45,374 bases of DNA from an uncultured Caulobacteraceae bacterium. GTDB lineage: Bacteria > Pseudomonadota > Alphaproteobacteria > Caulobacterales > TH1-2. Shown in pieces: positions 39,180 through 45,374 of this stretch (position 1 is the stretch's first letter; every line of letters begins with the position of its first letter). The DNA lies in contig CALBST010000225.1 of the NCBI GenBank assembly GCA_937967425.1, positions 1-45,374 on the forward strand, written 5' to 3'. The notes beneath the pieces are model-generated. The model was not told the origin of the DNA, did no database searches, and worked only from the letters and a program-made list of their open reading frames with translations. Made by a program: the position numbers and the translations under genes.

Positions 39180-39221
39180 AAGACGCGGGCGCGGCCTTTT
39201 TCTTGCGTCGGGCGAGTGGTC

Positions 39222-40355
39222 ATGACCGCACTCACCTACCCCCAAGAGCTTAAGCCGCTGACTTCGCTGCGATTTATCGCGGCGTTATGGGTGCTTCTGT
39301 ACCATTTCAAGGACCATCTGGGCCTTGGGATGGGTCAGTTTGGGCTGGTGGCGGATGGTTACCTTGGGGTCGACCTCTTCTTCACGCTCTCGGGCTTCAT
39401 CCTCGCGCACGTCTATCTGACGAGCCTTGAGGGCGGCCGGTTTGGCTATGGCGGCTTCCTGAAGAACCGGATCGCGCGGGTTTACCCAATGCACCTCGCC
39501 GCGCTTGGCGCGATGCTGGTGCTGTTCGCCGGCGCGTCGATCCTCGGTGTTGGCGAGAGCAATCCGGACGCGTTCCGCCTCTCCGATCTGCCGGCGCATC
39601 TGCTGATGGTTCACGCTTGGGGCACGACGCCCACTGTCGGTTGGAATTTCCCGAGTTGGTCGATCAGCGCTGAATGGTTGGCGTACCTTCTCTTCCCGTT
39701 GGTGGCGGGTGTTGTGCTTGAGGCGAAGCGTTGGTCCGGTGCGTTTGCTGTTGGCGCGATCGCGTTGTGTCTCTTTTCGTTTTGGGCGCTCGACAATCTT
39801 AGCGCTGTCTTCCCGGGTGTAGGACAGAATTTCTCACAGATGACCGCGCAGATCGGCGCACTGCGGATTTTGCCGTCGTTCTTGTTGGGTGTTGCGCTCT
39901 ACGCGTTCGGCCGTGAGCACGCGGCGCCGAAGAGCTGGGCTTGGCCGATCGTCGCCGTGAGCGCGGGTTGGGTTGTCGCGGTAACGACGCTCGGTTGGTG
40001 GGAAGGCCTGACGTGGTTCGGGCTTGCTGGTGTGCTTTATGGTTTGGCGGAAACCTCGCGCCATGGCGTCGATGCGCCGATGTCTGGTCGCATCTTCGTG
40101 TTCTTGGGCGCGGCGAGCTACGCGCTTTATATGATCCACTTGCCGATCGACATCGTGTGGTTTCATGCGCTTGAGCGGTTTGGCGTGACGGAAACGTCCG
40201 ATCTGGCGCCGCGTGTTGGCGCGATGGTCGGTGTGTTTGTTGTGTGCATCGCGGCTTCGATGGTGGCGTACCTCGTGATCGAGGAGCCGGCGCGGAAGTG
40301 GATTCGCAAGCTCGAAATGCCGCGCTTTCGCAAAGCTCAGGTCGCGCAAGCGTAA
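39222..40355 (+). CDS. Membrane acyltransferase, Acyl_transf_3 (OafA/YrhL type)
   Basis: This encodes 377 residues from the ATG at 39222; the long 5' extension is antisense to the toxin genes and rejected. About ten membrane helices are visible. N-terminal landmarks are LTSLRFIAALWVLLYHF, with the catalytic His in the first helix, followed by GVDLFFTLSGFILAH and the RIARVYPMHL block, all standard for the family. No SGNH domain follows. These enzymes move acyl groups to sugars of O-antigen, exopolysaccharide or peptidoglycan. The substrate cannot be told, and no polysaccharide cluster is adjacent. Confidence 0.92.
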   Translation: MTALTYPQELKPLTSLRFIAALWVLLYHFKDHLGLGMGQFGLVADGYLGVDLFFTLSGFILAHVYLTSLEGGRFGYGGFLKNRIARVYPMHLAALGAMLVLFAGASILGVGESNPDAFRLSDLPAHLLMVHAWGTTPTVGWNFPSWSISAEWLAYLLFPLVAGVVLEAKRWSGAFAVGAIALCLFSFWALDNLSAVFPGVGQNFSQMTAQIGALRILPSFLLGVALYAFGREHAAPKSWAWPIVAVSAGWVVAVTTLGWWEGLTWFGLAGVLYGLAETSRHGVDAPMSGRIFVFLGAASYALYMIHLPIDIVWFHALERFGVTETSDLAPRVGAMVGVFVVCIAASMVAYLVIEEPARKWIRKLEMPRFRKAQVAQA

Positions 40356-40367
40356 CTACCGTCTTGT

Positions 40368-40500
40368 GCTCTCCCGTTAGGGAGAGCTGTCAGCGCGCTA
40401 GCGATGACTGAGAGGGTGGCGCGGAAATCGGCAAGCACCGGCGCCGCCCTTTCCGTCTCGCGTGCTTCGCACACGAGCCACCTTTCCCTACCGGGAAAGG
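40368..40500. repeat. Extragenic repeat bounded by two hairpins
   Basis: Perfect hairpins GCTCTCCC-GTTA-GGGAGAGC (40368-40387) and CCTTTCCC-TACC-GGGAAAGG (40481-40500) bound about 90 bp with GTCAGCGCGCTAGCGATGAC-type internal symmetry. The element fills the gap between two convergent genes and may stop transcription from both sides. A similar double-hairpin layout recurs at 42499-42647. Confidence 0.82.
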
Positions 40501-40508
40501 ACGGAGCT

Positions 40509-41747
40509 TCAGCTCAGCCCCTGCGCCACAGCTTTCAGCCGCTCAATAACGCTGAGTTTGTCATCCGGGAAATCGGCGTCGATCCACCAGTCTTCGACTT
40601 CGCGCATGATGATGCCGACCTTCGGGCCCGCGGGCACGCCGGCGGCCATCACTTCGTCGCCGGTGAGCGGCAGTTTGGGCGGTTTCCACATTTTTGCGTG
40701 TGCAGTGAGTGCGCGCCATTGCTGCGCTTTCTCGCCGCCGGCGCTGGCCCAAGCGAGCAGCACGCGATCGCCGAAGGCTTCGTTGCCGAGCTTGTAGATG
40801 GCGCGGCGCATTTCGCGGAGCGACATGTAGCTGGTGATCTTCACGTCATCGCCGAGCGCGGCGACGAGGCGATCGCGCTCTTCGTTCGAGAGCTTCAGGC
40901 GGCGCGAGAGCGCTTTGGCGCTTTCCTGGTCTTCGAGCGCGGCGGCGACGCGCGTCATTGCGTCGACCGGCAACATCAGATCGGCTTCAAGGTCCATCAA
41001 CGCCCGCAGGCGCGGCGTGTTGTTCATCTCCGGCAGCGCGCGGGCGCGCACTTCGATGGCGCTCATCCCCTCCCACGCCGCGCGCGGATCGGGCGCGCCG
41101 AGAAGCTTCTTCACTTCTTTCCAGATGCGCTCGACTGAAAGCGTATCGAGACCGGCGACGAGATCGGCGCAAGCGTCGAGACCATGCGGATCAAGCGGCG
41201 TGCGCGCGTACCAGGCGTTGAAGCGGAAAAAGCGCAGAATGCGCAGATAGTCTTCTTTGATGCGCGTCGCCGCGTCGCCGATGAAGATGACGCGGCCGGC
41301 GCGCGCGTCGTCCAAGCCGCCGCCGGTGGGATCGTGGATCTGCCCCTGCGCGTCGGCGTAGAGCGCGTTCATGCGGAAGTCGCGGCGCTGGGCGTCCTCC
41401 TCCCAGCTTTCGGTGAAGGCGACGGTGGCGCGGCGGCCGTCGGTGGTGACGTCGCGGCGGAGCGTGGTGATCTCGAACGGGTGGTGATCGACGACCACGG
41501 TGACGGTGCCGTGTTCGATGCCGGTTGGGTGCGCGGCGAAGCCGGCTTTGGTGGCGACGGCGATCACCTCTTGCGGCGTGAGCTGCGTGGCGATGTCGAG
41601 ATCGTCGACCGGCGCGCCGAGCAAAGTGTTGCGCACACAGCCGCCGACGAACCGCGAGCCGCCAGCGCGCGCGGCTTCAAGAGCTGCGAGCAGCTTTTGG
41701 GTTTCGGGCGCTTTCAGCCAGGCGGCGTGCGTGATGGCGGCGGTCAT
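40509..41747 (-). CDS. cca: CCA tRNA nucleotidyltransferase (class II)
   Basis: This encodes 412 residues. The enzyme adds or repairs the 3' CCA of tRNAs. The N-terminal nucleotidyltransferase motif is RFVGGCVRNTLLG followed by VDDLDIAT (metal Asp49 and Asp51). RRDFRMNALYAD and the DPTGGGLDDARAG block follow, then the LRILRFFRFNAWY neck. The C-terminal half is helical and poorly conserved, as usual. In related genomes it often follows a NUDIX gene directly. Here a lipoprotein gene and a repeat separate them. Confidence 0.94.
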   Translation of the reverse strand: MTAAITHAAWLKAPETQKLLAALEAARAGGSRFVGGCVRNTLLGAPVDDLDIATQLTPQEVIAVATKAGFAAHPTGIEHGTVTVVVDHHPFEITTLRRDVTTDGRRATVAFTESWEEDAQRRDFRMNALYADAQGQIHDPTGGGLDDARAGRVIFIGDAATRIKEDYLRILRFFRFNAWYARTPLDPHGLDACADLVAGLDTLSVERIWKEVKKLLGAPDPRAAWEGMSAIEVRARALPEMNNTPRLRALMDLEADLMLPVDAMTRVAAALEDQESAKALSRRLKLSNEERDRLVAALGDDVKITSYMSLREMRRAIYKLGNEAFGDRVLLAWASAGGEKAQQWRALTAHAKMWKPPKLPLTGDEVMAAGVPAGPKVGIIMREVEDWWIDADFPDDKLSVIERLKAVAQGLS

Positions 41748-41801
41748 TGCCTCTCTTCGCGCAGTTCGCGCGCGGCTTCAATGACGGCAGCTAGCGCAAC
41801 G

Positions 41802-42488
41802 TCACTGCGTGGACGCGCGCCAACGCTCCTCGCAGCGCGGCGACGGATCGATCTGGCCGAGGCAATCGAAATCTCCGGCATTGCGGGTCCAGCCGCGTTC
41901 GCCGTTTGAGCGCTGAACTTCGAGCCACCAGCCGGCGCCGGCGGCTTGGTCCGCGGCGCGCTGCTCGTCCGTCGACCACGTCCAGCGGATGCCGTCGTCT
42001 ACGCCATTTTCGTCGGCGCCCGTTTCTTGCCACGAGATGAACTCGCCGCGGTGCCATAGCCGCGTCATGCCTTCGCCCTCCCAGTCGACCACGTAGACAA
42101 CGTCGCCCACTTCGAGAACCGGAATGCCGTTTCCGTTGCTGTAGAGGTTGCGCACTTCGCCGATCACCACGCCGCGCGCGGGGCGCGAGCGATTGATGCT
42201 GTTCCGCGTGCTTACCCATTCTCCGGCTTGCACCGTCGCAACGACGCGTGCGTCGAGCGCTGGACGCTCGAGCAGTTCAACCGGCGCCAACGCGTAGAGA
42301 TCGCCAAGTCCGCAACCCTCGAAGGGGCACGATCCTTCGAAATCGTAGAAGCCGTTCACGACTGGCGGGCCGCCGTCGGGCAGAGCTTCTTGCGCTTGTT
42401 GCGTTTCCGGATCGCGATTGAGTGCGCCGTTGATTTGAGCGCACGCGCCAAGAAACAGCGCTGCCGCCAACGCGAAACGAATCCGCAT
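41802..42488 (-). CDS. Lipoprotein with SH3-like region
   Basis: This encodes 228 residues. The N-terminus is a short signal peptide with lipobox LGAC near residue 15. The mature part has several Cys (SCPFEGCGLGD), then ELLERPALDARVVATVQAGEWV, a typical start of a bacterial SH3-like domain, and two further strand-rich Trp-containing segments (VVYVVDWEGEGMTRLWHRGEF, GWWLEVQRSNGERGW) that look like repeats of the same fold. It is likely an outer- or inner-membrane-anchored periplasmic protein of unknown ligand. It interrupts the usual NUDIX-cca order. Confidence 0.82.
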   Translation of the reverse strand: MRIRFALAAALFLGACAQINGALNRDPETQQAQEALPDGGPPVVNGFYDFEGSCPFEGCGLGDLYALAPVELLERPALDARVVATVQAGEWVSTRNSINRSRPARGVVIGEVRNLYSNGNGIPVLEVGDVVYVVDWEGEGMTRLWHRGEFISWQETGADENGVDDGIRWTWSTDEQRAADQAAGAGWWLEVQRSNGERGWTRNAGDFDCLGQIDPSPRCEERWRASTQ

Positions 42489-42498
42489 GTTGCCGACT

Positions 42499-42647
42499 CC
42501 CCTTCTCCCTCGCGGAGAAGGGGTAAGGGGATGAGGGGCGAACGAGCAAGTGCGGTGATTGAAGCGTTGCGCGGCGTTTGTGTTTGCAAATGGCGCGGCG
42601 GCTGAACGCCCCTCGCCCCCTGCCCCCTCTCCGCAAGGGAGAGGGGG
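42499..42647. repeat. Large composite inverted repeat
   Basis: The left hairpin CCCCTTCTCC-CTCGC-GGAGAAGGGG (42499-42523) and right hairpin CCCCCTCTCC-GCAAG-GGAGAGGGGG (42623-42647) are themselves arranged as an inverted pair. GAGGGGCG (42533-42540) pairs with CGCCCCTC (42607-42614). The unit lies upstream of the lipoprotein start and directly downstream of the NUDIX stop. Confidence 0.85.
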
Positions 42648-42657
42648 TGAGTGAGCG

Positions 42658-43272
42658 TTAGGTGTGTAACCGTTCGTACAGCGCGCGCACCATGCCCGCC
42701 GTTGCGCCCCAAATGTCGTGACCTTCGTACGGCATCACATAATAATAGCGCGTGCGGCCTTGCCATTGGGCTTCGCGGACTTCGTGGTTGGCGGGGTTCA
42801 TCAGGAAATCGAGCGGCGCTTCGAACACGCTCGCGACTTCGCGTGGATCGAGTTTCAAATCGAAGCCAGGTTCGACGAGGCCGACGATCGGCGTGACGCG
42901 ATAGCCGGTGATGGTGTCGTAGCGATCCCAGGCGCCGAGCGGCTCGATGAACGAGCGATCGAGGCCCACCTCTTCGAAGGTTTCGCGCAATGCGGTTTCG
43001 ACGGCGTTCGCGTCATTCGCTTGCACGCGCCCGCCGGGGAAAGAGATTTGCCCCGGATGCGCCGGCGTTTCGACAGAGCGCACGGTGAAGAGCACGGTCC
43101 AGCCGGTCGCGCGCTTGATGATCGGCGCGAGCACGGCGGCGGGGCGTTGCTCGGGATGATTGTCGAAGCCGGGGTTTAGGTCGTTGTCGCTGCGCGTGCG
43201 TTCGTGTTCGCGCGCGACGGCGTCGAGCGGATCGAGGCGGGTACGGAGGAGTTGTTCGATTTCGGCAGACAC
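42658..43272 (-). CDS. NUDIX hydrolase, CoA pyrophosphatase type
   Basis: This encodes 204 residues from GTG at 43272; TTG at 43281 would add three residues, and neither has a strong ribosome site. The NUDIX box GGRVQANDANAVETALRETF continues into EEVGL, with all metal-binding Glu. The upstream RSVETPAHPGQISFPGG matches the CoA-binding motif of the NUDT7/YeaB group, which splits CoA into phosphopantetheine and 3',5'-ADP. In relatives it sits between a DUF1285 gene and cca. Here a TIR gene has been placed between it and the DUF1285 gene. Confidence 0.93.
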   Translation of the reverse strand: MSAEIEQLLRTRLDPLDAVAREHERTRSDNDLNPGFDNHPEQRPAAVLAPIIKRATGWTVLFTVRSVETPAHPGQISFPGGRVQANDANAVETALRETFEEVGLDRSFIEPLGAWDRYDTITGYRVTPIVGLVEPGFDLKLDPREVASVFEAPLDFLMNPANHEVREAQWQGRTRYYYVMPYEGHDIWGATAGMVRALYERLHT

Positions 43273-43322
43273 GCCGATCAACTAGGCGCGGACGGGCGCC
43301 GGTTCAATCGGCGCATGCGGCG

Positions 43323-43345
43323 GCGCCCGCGCCTTTGGCGGGCGC
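43323..43345. repeat. Short G/C hairpin
   Basis: 8-bp perfect arms GCGCCCGC / GCGGGCGC with a 7-nt loop in the 140-bp gap between the TIR gene stop and the NUDIX start. No T run is present on either strand. It could slow transcription from the TIR gene. Confidence 0.5.
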
Positions 43346-43414
43346 GGCGGCGATTTTACTTGGGATTGCGTAGAGCTGAATGCCGGGGTTGCGCGCCTTC
43401 TCCGCGCCTCCGTG

Positions 43415-44830
43415 CTACTGCTTTCGTAGTGATGCGATCAGAATGCCAAGGCCGGCGTCACCCACCTTCCACCAATCTATCCGTTGCTTGGTTTCGAGTC
43501 GCACATCGATGTCGGTGTAGATGAGTCCCGCCTCAAGCAGCAGTGGCACCACCCCTTTCCGCTGGTCCAACGCCCGATGAACTTCACCTTGAACAAACTC
43601 ACTTTCGAGCGATGCCTTTGACACAACAACGACCATGGAGTCGCACTCACCAATCGCCTTCGTAATCGAGCGATGCCAGTTCGCGCCTGCTCTGATGTCG
43701 CGCGGAGCGACCCAACACCGGACGCCCGCCGCTTCTAGCTGAGTCACAAGCCAAACGGCGAACTCTCCATCAGCATTTGAGTGGTGCGAAACGAATAGCC
43801 GGGACACGCTGTGCGCTTCTGTAGGAGGTGCGAGCAACTTGTTCACCCGTTGCTCTGGCTCCGGCTCCGGCTCCGGCGCCGGTTCTGGCTCGGGCTCGGG
43901 CTCTGGCTCCGGCTCCGGCTCTACCTCAAGCTCTGCAATCTCCGTCTCACCCTCTTGATCGATCTCACTCGAAGGAGCCTCCGACTCGAACTCGAAGAAG
44001 CCATAGACTCCTTCCAGCGCAACGAGCCCCCCTTCCTGCAGAGCTTCCAGCTTAAGTTCGCCTCCTGGAAGCACAGTGAGCTTCAGTCTCTCCACGCCAT
44101 CAGGGATGTGAAAACAGATTGCGTTGTCGCGATCGTCGCTAATCATCGTCAAAGTTGACGTGTTATCTAGTTCTTCGCGTTCTTCTTCATCGAGATCGAT
44201 CGGATCGATTGATAGAATCCCAACGCGACGATCGTCGTCCGAGAAAACCGGCTCTATGAGTTTGGATGCAGGCAGCACTCTTCTTGGCTCGAACACACAC
44301 TCCAGAACCTCACCATCTACGGTGAATCCGACAAAAGCATCTAGTACATTGGCCGAGTCATTTTCAGCGTCTCGACCAAGCGCCGACGCATGAACGACCT
44401 CATCACGGCTTTCGGGAATACGGATAACAACCACATCCGCCGATGAACAGGCGGTCGTGCGGGGAACGTCTAACGTCGCACAGAACACAACGAACTGCGA
44501 TGCACCAGCGACGGGGGCAGCATGCGCCGAGAAATTTCCAAGCGCATCGAGAGCAACACTAATGTCGAGTACCCGGGCAACCTCTTCACTTGCCGGCTTG
44601 CCTGACTTGTAGAGAGCCGCCGCCAAAGGCCGCTCCCCCTCGAAGAACGAAATGCTGTTGTTGGCGCCTGCGACCGGACTGAAACTCACCCTTACGCTCG
44701 CTGTCGCAGGCAACAGCGTTCCCTCTGGAAATAGGACGTTGAAGGCCCCCAGCGCTTCGCAAACGCTTACGTCATGCAAAAGACGCACGGCCGCCGCCGC
44801 CGTCAGGCCATCCGCTTCAGTGCCCTCCAC
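43415..44830 (-). CDS. TIR-domain protein with Hsp70 substrate-domain-like N-terminus, possibly 5'-truncated
   Basis: This encodes 471 residues from a GTG at 44830. Residues about 18-105 look like an Hsp70 substrate-binding beta domain: DVSVCEALGAF, VLFPEGTLLPAT, ISFFEGERPLAA and LDISVALDALGNFSAHA line up with the DnaK counterparts. A second, weaker copy spans about 165-280 (VFEPRRVLPAS, RLKLTVLPGGELKLEAL). An acidic EPEPEP linker (about 300-325) leads to a C-terminal TIR domain from about 340 (RLFVSHHSNADGEFAVWLV, candidate catalytic Glu416 in FVQGEVHRA). The residues before the first domain (AEGTEADGLTAAAAV-like) resemble the end of an Hsp70 ATPase domain, yet no ATPase is present upstream. 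GC is visibly lower than in neighbouring genes. Confidence 0.8.
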   Translation of the reverse strand: MEGTEADGLTAAAAVRLLHDVSVCEALGAFNVLFPEGTLLPATASVRVSFSPVAGANNSISFFEGERPLAAALYKSGKPASEEVARVLDISVALDALGNFSAHAAPVAGASQFVVFCATLDVPRTTACSSADVVVIRIPESRDEVVHASALGRDAENDSANVLDAFVGFTVDGEVLECVFEPRRVLPASKLIEPVFSDDDRRVGILSIDPIDLDEEEREELDNTSTLTMISDDRDNAICFHIPDGVERLKLTVLPGGELKLEALQEGGLVALEGVYGFFEFESEAPSSEIDQEGETEIAELEVEPEPEPEPEPEPEPAPEPEPEPEQRVNKLLAPPTEAHSVSRLFVSHHSNADGEFAVWLVTQLEAAGVRCWVAPRDIRAGANWHRSITKAIGECDSMVVVVSKASLESEFVQGEVHRALDQRKGVVPLLLEAGLIYTDIDVRLETKQRIDWWKVGDAGLGILIASLRKQ

Positions 44831-44904
44831 CGCTCTATCGACCCCGTATGCTCCACTTTACGGTATTGGGTCGACTCAGGCGAATGCAACCCCGACACAT
44901 CAAT

Positions 44905-45374
44905 TCACGCGACACCCAACTCCCACCAAACCCCACCACTCCAAACGCCAAGCTTCCCCTCTTTCGGCTCGGCCCACTCCACCAGTTCGTAGAACGGGGC
45001 GCGCAGTACGCGCGCTTCGAGGCGCCCGCGGACGTGCACGTACGGTCTCGGCTCTTCGCCTCGCCGCTCTACGCGCAGTGGGTGGTCGGGGCCGGTGGTG
45101 ATGACGTCGCCGACGTTGGTGGTGAAGACAATGGTTTGGTCGCGGCCTGCGCCCACGCGGTCGGCGCGGATGACGACGAAGGGCGCGTCTTCGACTTTGA
45201 CGATGATCTTCTCGACCGGGGTGACGAGGTAGGTCTGGCCGTCTTCGTCTTTTCTCAAGATCGAGGCGAAGAGCTTGACCAGAGGTTCGCGCGTGATGCG
45301 CGTTCCCTCGTGCTTCCAAGTTCCGTCGGCCAGGATTTCCATGCCGATATCCCCGCAATGGGCGGGGTTCCACT
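44905..45374 (-). CDS. DUF1285 protein (N-terminus beyond the window)
   Basis: At least 155 residues are present. An internal ATG at 45342 is not the true start. The codons before it read WNPAHCGDIG, which matches the family block W.P..CGDI.M.I..DGTW, and the frame is open to the window edge. Further blocks are GTRITREPLVKLFASILRK, TYLVTPVEKIIVKVEDAPFV and the FTTNVGDVITTGPDHPLR strand pair. DUF1285 proteins are about 180 residues, cytoplasmic, structurally known but functionally uncharacterised, and commonly precede the NUDIX CoA pyrophosphatase gene. Confidence 0.9.
   Translation of the reverse strand, partial: WNPAHCGDIGMEILADGTWKHEGTRITREPLVKLFASILRKDEDGQTYLVTPVEKIIVKVEDAPFVVIRADRVGAGRDQTIVFTTNVGDVITTGPDHPLRVERRGEEPRPYVHVRGRLEARVLRAPFYELVEWAEPKEGKLGVWSGGVWWELGVA

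Noticed and set aside
43851..43930. Possible tandem DNA repeat or CRISPR-like array in the GGCTCC/GGCTCT tract
   Set aside because: The hexamer repeats encode the Glu-Pro linker of the TIR protein in frame. There are no spacers or conserved direct repeats of CRISPR size.

Overview
The window is chromosomal DNA of a high-GC alphaproteobacterium. The best fit is the Caulobacterales/Hyphomonadaceae side of the class. The reasons are the gap-pgk-fda glycolytic block next to a zapA operon, a DUF1285-NUDIX-CCA transferase neighbourhood, a three-gene petABC bc1 operon, NDUFA9-like and PmpR/YebC-type genes, and frequent GTG/TTG starts with stop-start overlaps. I cannot name a genus. Coding density is very high and no gene-free stretch exceeds 300 bp. 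I saw no tRNA, rRNA, insertion sequence, CRISPR array or prophage.

Layout. 1-7.2 kb: the tail of an unknown gene, then envelope and exported proteins (DUF3828-like lipoprotein, rhodanese, SPFH protein, monofunctional transglycosylase, S41 peptidase) plus queG. 7.2-13.2 kb: gltD-gltB glutamate synthase, with a palindromic repeat inserted in frame in the gltB propeptide. 13.4-18.3 kb: uppP, DUF488, an NDUFA9-like SDR, a duplicated exported protein and yebC. 18.4-20.6 kb: a coupled HEXXH metallopeptidase and ATP-grasp ligase pair of unknown role. 20.7-22.1 kb: fau, a probable 6S RNA, zapA and a tiny ZauP-like gene. 22.2-28.7 kb: gap, pgk, fda and thiE with interspersed small membrane proteins, a DUF1993 protein and a glutathione peroxidase. 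28.7-31.8 kb: a TIR protein, a ClpP-like protease and a membrane protein with a TIR-like soluble domain. 32-38.4 kb: SleB-type hydrolase, CPBP protease, petABC, trmL and hemF. 38.4-39.2 kb: a Doc toxin and AbrB-type antitoxin with a visible operator. 39.2-45.4 kb: acyltransferase, CCA transferase, SH3-like lipoprotein, NUDIX hydrolase, a TIR protein carrying Hsp70 substrate-domain-like sequence, and a DUF1285 gene cut by the window end.

Most of the window is housekeeping: nitrogen assimilation, lower glycolysis, respiration, tRNA modification, haem synthesis and cell-wall work. The accessory signals are three TIR or TIR-like effector candidates, one toxin-antitoxin pair, and an unusually dense set of REP-like inverted repeats in almost every larger intergenic space. 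The strongest candidates for undescribed biology are the truncated Hsp70-TIR protein lodged in the DUF1285-NUDIX operon, the TIR/ClpP/membrane-effector neighbourhood, the metallopeptidase/ATP-grasp pair, and the palindrome translated as part of the GltB propeptide.
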